DNA from: JANWZL01 sp037445185
GTDB lineage: Bacteria; Pseudomonadota; Gammaproteobacteria; Burkholderiales; Thiobacillaceae
Assembly (NCBI GenBank): GCA_037445185.1
Contig: JBBIKZ010000061.1
Location: forward strand, 1 to 13,886
Direction of reading: 5' to 3'
DNA: 13,886 nt
Positions within the stretch are counted from its first letter, which is position 1, and the number at the start of each line of letters is the position of its first letter. The position numbers were made by a program, and so were the translations under genes. Below the pieces are notes generated by a model, which worked only from the letters and a program-made list of their open reading frames with translations, was not told where the DNA came from and made no database searches. Below, piece after piece: positions 1 to 5,548 of the stretch.

Positions 1-1
1 C

Positions 2-94
2 ACCCACCGCGATCTGATGGCTTGGCTCGACCAACCCTTCGCCACCCCGCCCGATCCGCAGGACAACCCCCAGGCCACTTTGGCCTTCGATTGA
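2..94 (+). CDS. C-terminal end of an unidentified protein, possibly a transposase (partial)
   Basis: An open frame enters from the left window edge and stops at TGA 92-94. It gives 30 residues, beginning THRDLMAWLDQPF and ending QATLAFD. No catalytic motif is visible in so short a piece, so the family cannot be named. The proposal that it is a transposase rests only on context: it stops about 113 bp before the point where a truncated ATPase gene begins, and the intervening DNA carries a repeated 13-mer of the kind found at insertion-sequence ends. It could equally be an unrelated cargo or passenger gene. The overlapping frame that runs on to about 228 reads through the presumed element end and looks like a chance frame. 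Confidence 0.35.
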   Translation, partial: THRDLMAWLDQPFATPPDPQDNPQATLAFD

Positions 95-201
95 TCTTGG
101 ACAGCATCCGGAGGCACGATCTTGAAATCCCATCACGATCCGTCCGAAACCCGCATCAGATCAAGAGGCCACTCGCCCGGTTTCGGCTATCTTGGACAGC
201 A
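94..201. repeat. Pair of 13-bp direct repeats near the element end
   Basis: ATCTTGGACAGCA is present perfectly at 94-106 and 189-201, 95 bp apart in the same orientation. A partial third match (GATCTTG) lies at 119-125. The first copy overlaps the stop codon of the partial reading frame and the second lies six bases from the presumed element end. This arrangement fits multiple transposase-binding sites at one end of an insertion sequence. Confidence 0.5.
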
Positions 202-207
202 GTGTCA

Positions 208-461
208 CCCAACGGTTTTTCCTCGTGAGCCTCGATCAGGATCGTTTGATAGCCGGCAGTCTTCGCCATGCGTTCGATCTCGTTCAGCAGCACGGTTTTG
301 CCCACTCCGCGCAATCCTGTCAGGAGCAGGCTTTTTTCCGGGCGTTTTTGCTTTACACGCCCCAGCAGGATGCGCGCCTGCTCAAGTAGCGGGTCGCGAC
401 CGACCAGTTCGGGCGGTGGCGCGCCTGCACCGGGAGAAAAGGGATTGTTGATCGGGTCCAT
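208..461 (-). pseudogene. Truncated AAA/ATP-binding protein (5' remnant only)
   Basis: The frame starts at ATG 461, with AGAGG five bases upstream. An in-frame GTG at 467 is a weaker alternative. It encodes the N-terminal about 85 residues of an ATP-binding protein: an NPFSPGAG segment near the start, ELVGRDPLLEQA, then a Walker A motif, GLRGVGKT, and IEAHEEKPLG. Homologues known to me are several hundred residues long and continue with Walker B and sensor regions. All of that is missing here. After the glycine at about 208 the frame runs into unrelated DNA and ends at 156, adding 17 foreign residues. The simplest reading is that an insertion sequence disrupted the gene. Its original role is not clear; related ATPases are often found in accessory regions. 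Confidence 0.7.
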
Positions 462-483
462 GGACACCTCTGGCCATAAGCTC

Positions 484-517
484 TAAGCGATTCTATCTAA
501 AAACAGATAGGCGCTTA
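484..517. promoter_or_regulatory. AT-rich interrupted palindrome upstream of the AAA remnant
   Basis: Two nested arms pair: TAAGCG (484-489) with CGCTTA (512-517), and CTATCT (493-498) with AGATAG (505-510). This gives 12 base pairs with a small asymmetric internal loop and the six-base loop AAAAAC. It lies 23-56 bases upstream of the AAA start codon. On the minus strand its outer arm overlaps a TATAAG hexamer (514-519) that could serve as a -10 box, though no convincing -35 is at the right distance. An operator, or a transcript hairpin in the leader, are both possible; the function is inferred. Confidence 0.45.
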
Positions 518-575
518 TAGACTTTGCTAGAAATGGCAAGAAGCACGCGCCAAGAAGCCAGCCAACTCCAAATCA

Positions 576-600
576 GGTATTGCCTGGAAGTGGCAATACC
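576..600. repeat. Perfect 9-bp stem-loop
   Basis: GGTATTGCC (576-584) pairs perfectly with GGCAATACC (592-600) around the 7-base loop TGGAAGT. No T-run follows on either strand, so it is not a classical intrinsic terminator. It is the left-most of three consecutive stem-loops downstream of the SulP transporter gene. It could be a transcript-end structure or a protein-binding palindrome. Confidence 0.55.
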
Positions 601-606
601 CCGTTG

Positions 607-638
607 GCCGGCGCCGTGCGCGAAAACTCGGCGCTGGC
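607..638. repeat. 10-bp stem-loop, second in the cluster
   Basis: GCCGGCGCCG (607-616) pairs with CGGCGCTGGC (629-638) at ten of ten positions if the single G-T is counted as a wobble pair, around a 12-base loop. It lies only six bases from the preceding stem-loop. It has no T-run. Its strong GC stem would be stable in a transcript from either strand. Confidence 0.5.
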
Positions 639-649
639 GGGACGGCAGC

Positions 650-682
650 GACCCCCGCGCCCCGAGTCGGGACGCTGGGGTC
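650..682 (-). terminator. Strong GC hairpin just downstream of sulP, probable transcript end
   Basis: The arms 650-664 and 668-682 pair around a 3-base loop (AGT) with only two mismatches, about 13 base pairs in 33 bases. The outer arms are GACCCC and GGGGTC. It starts 18 bases after the sulP stop codon on the minus strand, the usual place for a transcription terminator. There is no T-tract after it, so termination would have to be atypical or Rho-assisted, or the hairpin may protect the 3' end of the sulP transcript. Confidence 0.45.
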
Positions 683-700
683 TGGAGCGCGCTCGCTGCT

Positions 701-2776
701 TTACGCCGGAGCCAGATCGAAGCGGCGCCGCGCCTCTTCCACCGCCTTGTCCTTGCTCGGGAAGACGTTGTCACTGCCGAGCTGTTGCAGCAGACCGGTG
801 CATCTGAATACTTCGGCGACCTGCGTCTTCAGGCTGCTGAACATCAGGGTTACGCCCTGCTGCTGCAGGAGTTTGCCCAGTTCGCCGACCTTCTCCTCGC
901 CCGAAGCGTCGATCTCGTTGATGCCGGATCCGATCACCAGAATGCCGCGGGCCTCGGGGTAGCGCGCCAGCACCTCCAGCACCGTATCCTCGAAGGCCGC
1001 CGCGTTGAGATAGTTCAACGATTGATCGAAGCGCATGGCCACGAAGTACTTGCCCAGAGGCTCGAGATCGTTGGCATCGATTCCTCCCATGGTGCCGTCC
1101 GGCTTGATGCCGAGCACTGCGGCCCGGGGTTTCATCGTGCGCATCAGAAAGAGGGTTGCGGAGAGCGCCATGCCTACCAGGATGCCGTTGGCGATGTCGG
1201 GGGCGAAGACCAAGGTGGCGACGAAGGTGATCACCCCCGCCATTGCATCGCTGCGCCTGGCTTTCCATGCCCGGACGAGCGGCCTGACACGAATCAGCCC
1301 GAACACCGCCATCATGACGATCGTGGCCAGCACCGCCTGCGGCAGGTGATAGAGGTAGGACGTGAGGAACAGTAGCACCACGACCACGATCAGGGCGCTC
1401 ACCACGGCAAACAAGCCGGTTTTGGCCCCGGCCCGGGCGGCCACCGCGGAGCGCGAGAAGGATCCGCTCACGGCGTAACTCTGAAAGAAGGCGCCGGCGA
1501 TGTTGGCCAGGCCTTGCCCGATCAGTTCCTTGTTGGTGTCGATGCGCTGGTGGCTTTTCGCCGCGAGCGCCTTGGAAACGGCGGTCGCCTCCATGAAGCC
1601 GATCAGGGCCATCACGAAGGCTGCCGGTAACAGGGCCAGCATGGCGCCCCACTCCAGGGACGGCACCTTGAATGCCGGCAGTCCTTCGGGAATCCTACCT
1701 ACCACGGCGCCGCCCGCGGCGACCGTTACCTTGCCATCCTTGACGCTCTGGAAGCGCCAGACTTTTTCCGTCGGCGTGGCGCCCGCGGGCAGACGTTCGC
1801 GATGGTAGAAAAGCGGGCCGTCCACGCCGGGCAACTGAACCAGGGGCTGTGCGTGGATCTCCAGGCGACGGGCATTGTTCTCCTTCTTCAGATGGTCGAT
1901 GCGCACTTCCAGAACCCGAATGTCCGAACTCAGTTGCGCGAGCGTGGTCGCCGCCGCTCCGGCAGTCTCGGTTTGGCGCAACTCGGTACGCTTGGCGGTG
2001 GATTCGGAGGACAGACGCCCGATCTCCTTGTTCGTGCTGGCGAAGCTGTCGATCATCTGGCGCACTTGAGCATCGGCGATCCGATCCGGGCTGGTGGTGG
2101 CCACCTGCTCGTAACCGATCATGGCGCTGATGCCGGTGCCGAACAGCACGGCCAAGAGCACGGCCGGAACCTTGGGCAGCCAGCGCGCCAGCAGCCACAT
2201 CATCAGGCCGGAACCGACGGCAAAAGCTATTGCGGGCGGGTAGGCCTGATCGACCCTGCTCAGGAGAGCGGCCACGTCTGCGGCAAAAGTGCCGGTGCCA
2301 GGATTGGGCATGTCCATCACGAAGCGCAGCTGGGACAGACCGATGATGAGCGCCGCAGCGTTGGTGAAGCCGATCAGGACCGGATGCGAGACCAGATTGA
2401 CGATGCCGCCGAGCTTGAAGATGCCCATCAGCAGACGCAGCACGCCGACCATCAGGGCGAGCATGATCGACAGCGCGATGAATTCGTCGGAGCCAGCGAT
2501 GGCAAAGGGCGCGATCGCGGCGGCCGACATCAGCGAGAGCATGACCACGGGCCCCGTGTGCAGGAGATTGAAATTGCCAAACAGGGCGCCGACCACCACG
2601 GGCAGCAGGGCGGCGTACAGGCCATAGACCACGGGCAATCCGGCGAGCAGGGCATAGGCCATGCTTTGCGGCACCAGCACCAGGGCGACGGTGATGCCGG
2701 CGAGGACATCTGCCCGCAGGGTTGCGGCTGACAGCGGGAACCAACGAAGGAAAGGAAGCAGCGTCGTCAATTTCAT
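701..2776 (-). CDS. SulP-family anion transporter with STAS domain and a large coiled-coil insertion
   Basis: This is an inner-membrane anion transporter of the SulP/SLC26 family (sulfate, bicarbonate or a related anion; the substrate cannot be read from sequence). The start at ATG 2776 is chosen because GGAGAG lies seven bases upstream; an upstream ATG at 2827 would add 17 residues but has no ribosome-binding site. The 691-residue protein has the family N-terminal signature at 20-75 (DVLAGITVALVLVPQSMAYA), many membrane segments to about 220 and again from about 370 to 545, and a C-terminal cytoplasmic STAS domain at about 560-690 with the conserved INEIDASG segment (619-626). Between the two membrane blocks, residues about 225-350 form a hydrophilic insertion rich in E, K, R, L and A with a heptad-like pattern, where family members usually have a short loop. 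The gene stands alone; a strong hairpin follows its stop. Confidence 0.9.
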   Translation of the reverse strand: MKLTTLLPFLRWFPLSAATLRADVLAGITVALVLVPQSMAYALLAGLPVVYGLYAALLPVVVGALFGNFNLLHTGPVVMLSLMSAAAIAPFAIAGSDEFIALSIMLALMVGVLRLLMGIFKLGGIVNLVSHPVLIGFTNAAALIIGLSQLRFVMDMPNPGTGTFAADVAALLSRVDQAYPPAIAFAVGSGLMMWLLARWLPKVPAVLLAVLFGTGISAMIGYEQVATTSPDRIADAQVRQMIDSFASTNKEIGRLSSESTAKRTELRQTETAGAAATTLAQLSSDIRVLEVRIDHLKKENNARRLEIHAQPLVQLPGVDGPLFYHRERLPAGATPTEKVWRFQSVKDGKVTVAAGGAVVGRIPEGLPAFKVPSLEWGAMLALLPAAFVMALIGFMEATAVSKALAAKSHQRIDTNKELIGQGLANIAGAFFQSYAVSGSFSRSAVAARAGAKTGLFAVVSALIVVVVLLFLTSYLYHLPQAVLATIVMMAVFGLIRVRPLVRAWKARRSDAMAGVITFVATLVFAPDIANGILVGMALSATLFLMRTMKPRAAVLGIKPDGTMGGIDANDLEPLGKYFVAMRFDQSLNYLNAAAFEDTVLEVLARYPEARGILVIGSGINEIDASGEEKVGELGKLLQQQGVTLMFSSLKTQVAEVFRCTGLLQQLGSDNVFPSKDKAVEEARRRFDLAPA

Positions 2777-2827
2777 GCTCAAGCTCTCCATTTGAACGGG
2801 CGGCAGCATGCCGCTACGACGCGTCAT

Positions 2828-2895
2828 TCTAGGGAGAGCGCTACATAAGTAAAAATAAATTCTTAAGATACTTTTTATAGACTATTGTATATAGA
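2828..2895 (-). promoter_or_regulatory. AT-rich promoter-like region upstream of sulP
   Basis: This stretch is far richer in A and T than anything around it, with several TATA-like hexamers on the minus strand (for example in TCTATAAAAAG and ACTTATGTAG). It lies between the smr stop and sulP and overlaps the last codons of smr. No pair of hexamers has both good matches and a 16-18 base spacer, so I cannot place the -35 and -10 boxes. Position and composition suggest that sulP is transcribed from here independently of smr. Confidence 0.35.
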
Positions 2896-3399
2896 TGGAC
2901 GCGAACAAGAGCGCTCGGCCAGCAGTACGATCACCGCGCCGGCGCCCCCTTCGATGGTGCGCGCCTGGCAGTAGGCGAGCACTTCCTGCCGCTGCGCGAG
3001 CCAGCCGAGCACCAGTCGCTTGAGCACCGGCACGCGCCCCGGCGAGCCGTGGCCCTTGCCGTGCACGATGCGCACGCAGCGCCGGTCGTGCTGGCGGCAT
3101 GCGGCGAGGAAGGCGGCGACGTGGTGGCGCGCCTCGTCGCGATGCATGCCGTGCAGGTCGAGATGGGCCTGCACGACCCAGCGGCCGCGCCGCAGGTCCT
3201 TGAGTACTTTCGGCGCGATGCCGGGTTTGAGGTATGCGGCTTCGTCGCCGCCTTCGAGGGCCAAGGCGAGCGAATCGTTGTCGCTCAGGGATTCGCCGAG
3301 CGCGGCGCGCTCGTCGTGGGTGCGCTGGCGGGGAATCGGCGGCGGGGGCGGCGGCTCGTGATGGATGCGATCCGTCGCGAGCGGCACGGCATCGGCCAC
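2875..3399 (-). CDS. Smr-domain protein (putative DNA endonuclease family)
   Basis: The 174-residue product belongs to the Smr family, related to the MutS2 C-terminal domain; members can bind or nick nucleic acids. Visible features are a proline-rich N-terminal segment (17-24) followed by RQR, then a C-terminal Smr domain at about 75-162 with LDLHG (80-84) and the hallmark IVHGKGHGS (111-119). The only nearby start is GTG 3399 and it lacks a well-placed ribosome-binding site. The preceding codons GAG GCG would extend the usual family N-terminus (FREAV...) but are cut off by an in-frame TAA, so a one-base deletion or a shortened start is possible. The last 12 or so residues read into an AT-rich segment and do not look like family sequence. 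It lies 124 bp after rarA and may belong to the same transcript. Confidence 0.8.
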   Translation of the reverse strand: MADAVPLATDRIHHEPPPPPPIPRQRTHDERAALGESLSDNDSLALALEGGDEAAYLKPGIAPKVLKDLRRGRWVVQAHLDLHGMHRDEARHHVAAFLAACRQHDRRCVRIVHGKGHGSPGRVPVLKRLVLGWLAQRQEVLAYCQARTIEGGAGAVIVLLAERSCSRPSIYNSL

Positions 3400-3427
3400 C
3401 GCCTCGGAAATTTACAGAAAAAGGGTT

Positions 3428-3440
3428 GCACAATCTGTGC
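3428..3440. promoter_or_regulatory. Short palindrome in the rarA-smr gap
   Basis: GCACA-ATC-TGTGC is a perfect 5-3-5 inverted repeat about 30 bases upstream of the proposed smr start. The rest of the 124-bp gap (3400-3523) shows no T-run terminator and no clear promoter pair. The palindrome could be an operator for a small dimeric regulator, but at this size chance occurrence cannot be excluded. Confidence 0.25.
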
Positions 3441-3523
3441 GCACCAGGCCAATGCCGGCTGCTTGCCCGGATGACAGCGGCTGGGTGCAGTGGACCGGCA
3501 GGGCAGGGGACGGCAGTGCGATG

Positions 3524-4882
3524 CTACGGGGCACTTCCGTCACTGTCCTTGCCTGCCGCCTGCGCGTCGAGTGCACGCAGGTGGGCCAGCCGTTCGGCGA
3601 TCTTCGCCTCCAGGCCGCGCGGGGTGGGGGTGTAGAAGTGCTGCGGGGGCATGCCCTCCGGCAGGTAGCTCTCGCCGGCGGCATAGGCCTCCGGTTCGTC
3701 GTGCGGGTAGCGGTAGGCGCGGCCGTAGCCGAGTTCCTGCATCAGCCGAGTCGGCGCGTTCCTCAGGTGCAGCGGTACCTCGCGCGAGCCGTCCTGCCGC
3801 ACGAAGGCGAGGGCGGCGTTCCAGGCGGTGTAGACGGCGTTGCTCTTGGGGGCGCAGGCGAGATAGACCACGGCCTCGGCGAGCGCCAGCTCGCCTTCGG
3901 GCGAGCCCAGGCGCTCATAGCTGGCCACCGCGTCCAGGGCGAGGGTCAGCGCGCGCGGGTCGGCGAGCCCGACGTCTTCGCTCGCCATGCGCAGGATGCG
4001 CCGGCCGAGATAGAGGGGGTCGGCGCCGCCGTCGAGCATGCGGGCGAGCCAATACAGCGCCGCGTCGGGATCGGAGCCGCGCACCGACTTGTGCAGGGCC
4101 GAGATCTGGTCGTAGAACGCCTCGCCGCCCTTGTCGAAGCGGCGCCGGGCGGGGGCGAGGGCCTCGGCTGCGAAGGCGGCATCCACCTCCGAGCGGCCGG
4201 CGGTGCGGGCCGCGGTGGCAAGCTGTTCGAGCAGATTGAGCAGCCGGCGGCCGTCGCCATCGGCATAGGCGATGATGAGTTTTTCGGCCGCGTCGTCCAG
4301 GCTGAGGTCCAGCCCGCCCTTGTCGAGGGCGCGGCGTAGCAGGGCGGCGAGCGCCGCGTCGTCCAGGGGACGCAGGACGTGGACCTGGGCGCGCGAGAGC
4401 AGCGCCCCCACCACCTCGAAGGAGGGGTTCTCCGTGGTGGCGCCGATGAAGGTGATGAGGCCGGACTCCACATGCGGCAGGAAGGCGTCCTGCTGCGCCT
4501 TGTTGAAGCGGTGCACCTCGTCGACGAAGAGGATGGTCTCCCGGCCCGTAGCGCGGTTGACACGCGCGCGCTCCACCGCCTCGCGGATGTCCTTCACCCC
4601 GGCGAGCACGGCGGAGAGCTGGATGAAGTCGGCGTTGAAATGCCGAGCGGCGAGACGCGCCAGCGTGGTCTTGCCAACGCCGGGCGGCCCCCACAGGATC
4701 ATGGAGTGCAGCCGGCCGGCGTCGAAGGCCAGGCGCAGGGGTTTACCCGGCCCGAGCAGATGGGTCTGGCCGATGACCTCGTCGATCGAGGCGGGCCGCA
4801 GGCGTTCGGCCAGGGGGGCAGGGGAGGGGGCAGCCTCCGCATGCCCGAAGAGGTCTTGTGTGGGCCCGCTGTCCGCACGCAC
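3524..4882 (-). CDS. rarA: Replication-associated recombination protein A (RarA/MgsA), AAA+ ATPase
   Basis: RarA is a cytoplasmic AAA+ ATPase related to clamp-loader subunits, WRNIP1 and Mgs1; it acts at stalled replication forks and in recombination. The 452-residue product has Walker A GPPGVGKTT (65-73), Walker B/DEVH with FVDEVHRF (119-126), sensor 1 in IGATTENPSF (146-155), a sensor 2 region around GDGRR, and the C-terminal tetramerisation region with YWLARMLDGG and YLPEGM. Length matches the family (about 430-450). The start is GTG 4882, 31 bases after the lolA stop, with a weak purine-rich GGGACGAG upstream. An N-terminal stretch QDLFG resembles the short clamp-binding motif seen in RarA proteins. 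The order ftsK-lolA-rarA is a conserved proteobacterial arrangement, so co-transcription with lolA is likely. Confidence 0.96.
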   Translation of the reverse strand: MRADSGPTQDLFGHAEAAPSPAPLAERLRPASIDEVIGQTHLLGPGKPLRLAFDAGRLHSMILWGPPGVGKTTLARLAARHFNADFIQLSAVLAGVKDIREAVERARVNRATGRETILFVDEVHRFNKAQQDAFLPHVESGLITFIGATTENPSFEVVGALLSRAQVHVLRPLDDAALAALLRRALDKGGLDLSLDDAAEKLIIAYADGDGRRLLNLLEQLATAARTAGRSEVDAAFAAEALAPARRRFDKGGEAFYDQISALHKSVRGSDPDAALYWLARMLDGGADPLYLGRRILRMASEDVGLADPRALTLALDAVASYERLGSPEGELALAEAVVYLACAPKSNAVYTAWNAALAFVRQDGSREVPLHLRNAPTRLMQELGYGRAYRYPHDEPEAYAAGESYLPEGMPPQHFYTPTPRGLEAKIAERLAHLRALDAQAAGKDSDGSAP

Positions 4883-4913
4883 GGGTGCTCGTCCCGGTTC
4901 CGAGTCGTTTGGG

Positions 4914-5534
4914 CTATTTGTCGCCGATCACATCCACCCCCTTGGGCGGGGTGAAGCGGAAGAGGTCGGGCGAGAGCCGGGGGTTGCGGCGGATGCCGGT
5001 GAAGCGCAGCCGCGTGACCTGACCGAAGTTGTCACGGATCTCCATGGCGAGGATGTCCCCACCCCTGAAACCCATGCGCACGGCCTCGAAGCTGCCCTCC
5101 TTGCTGCGCGGCGTGGCCTCCAGCCAACTGAGGCCCTCCGCCTCGCCGGCGTCGCGGAAAGCGAACAGACGCTCCACCTCGTTGCTGCCGGCCAGCAGCG
5201 CGGCGGGACTCTCGCCCAAGGCCTGGTCCAGTTTGCGCACCGTGACCTGCTCGAGGTCCTGATCGTAGATCCACAGCCGGCTGCCGTCCCCGACCACCAC
5301 CTGGCTGTAGGGCTTGGCATAGACCCAGCGGAACTTGCCGGGCCGGGACAGATGCAGGCTACCCTGGCTCTCCTGCACCTTGCGTCCCGTGCGGTCGGTG
5401 ACCACCTGGGTGAACTGGGCGCTCAGGGTGCGGGTACCGGAAATGAACGCCTGCAGCCGGCTGTCAGCCAGGCCGTGCGCAGAATAAGCATTAAGAATGA
5501 ATAATAAGAATATGATTTTTAATATGTGTCTCAT
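4914..5534 (-). CDS. lolA: Outer-membrane lipoprotein carrier protein LolA
   Basis: LolA is the periplasmic chaperone that takes lipoproteins released by LolCDE from the inner membrane and hands them to LolB at the outer membrane. The 206-residue precursor starts at ATG 5534 with a signal peptide of about 21 residues (MRHILKIIFLLFIL core, cleavage near AHG). Family features are FTQVV (41-45), QGSLHLSRPGKFRW (57-70), a VVGDG-LWIYD stretch at 80-91, and the C-terminal FTPPKGVDVIG (194-204). Length is typical. It begins 14 bases after the ftsK stop and ends 31 bases before rarA. The signal-peptide codons are strikingly AT-rich compared with the rest of the gene (about 5480-5534). No strong ribosome-binding site is seen (CCCGAG before ATG), so translational coupling to ftsK is plausible. 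Confidence 0.95.
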   Translation of the reverse strand: MRHILKIIFLLFILNAYSAHGLADSRLQAFISGTRTLSAQFTQVVTDRTGRKVQESQGSLHLSRPGKFRWVYAKPYSQVVVGDGSRLWIYDQDLEQVTVRKLDQALGESPAALLAGSNEVERLFAFRDAGEAEGLSWLEATPRSKEGSFEAVRMGFRGGDILAMEIRDNFGQVTRLRFTGIRRNPRLSPDLFRFTPPKGVDVIGDK

Positions 5535-5548
5535 CTCGGGTTGCCGCG

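Larger units (their letters stand above)
1..207. mobile_element. Probable right end of an insertion sequence (rest lies outside the window)
   Basis: Similarity to an AAA ATPase gene on the minus strand stops abruptly at about 208, right after the family motif EAHEEKPLG. The DNA to the left is foreign to that gene. Read inward from the junction on the minus strand it begins TGACACTGCTGTCCAAGAT, so on the plus strand the element would end in CA. A 13-bp sequence, ATCTTGGACAGCA, occurs at 94-106 and again at 189-201. TG...CA termini plus repeated subterminal motifs are known from IS21-family elements, but the family is inferred. The left end and any target duplication lie outside the window, so the boundary cannot be confirmed here. 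Confidence 0.45.

Noticed and set aside
524..1375. A 283-codon plus-strand frame spanning the stem-loop cluster and the 3' end of sulP
   Set aside because: It reads through three hairpins and then antisense to the STAS domain. There is no ribosome-binding site or recognisable domain.
1802..2731. A 309-codon open frame on the plus strand
   Set aside because: It is antisense to the SulP gene and its H/G/Q/D-rich composition is that of a shadow frame.
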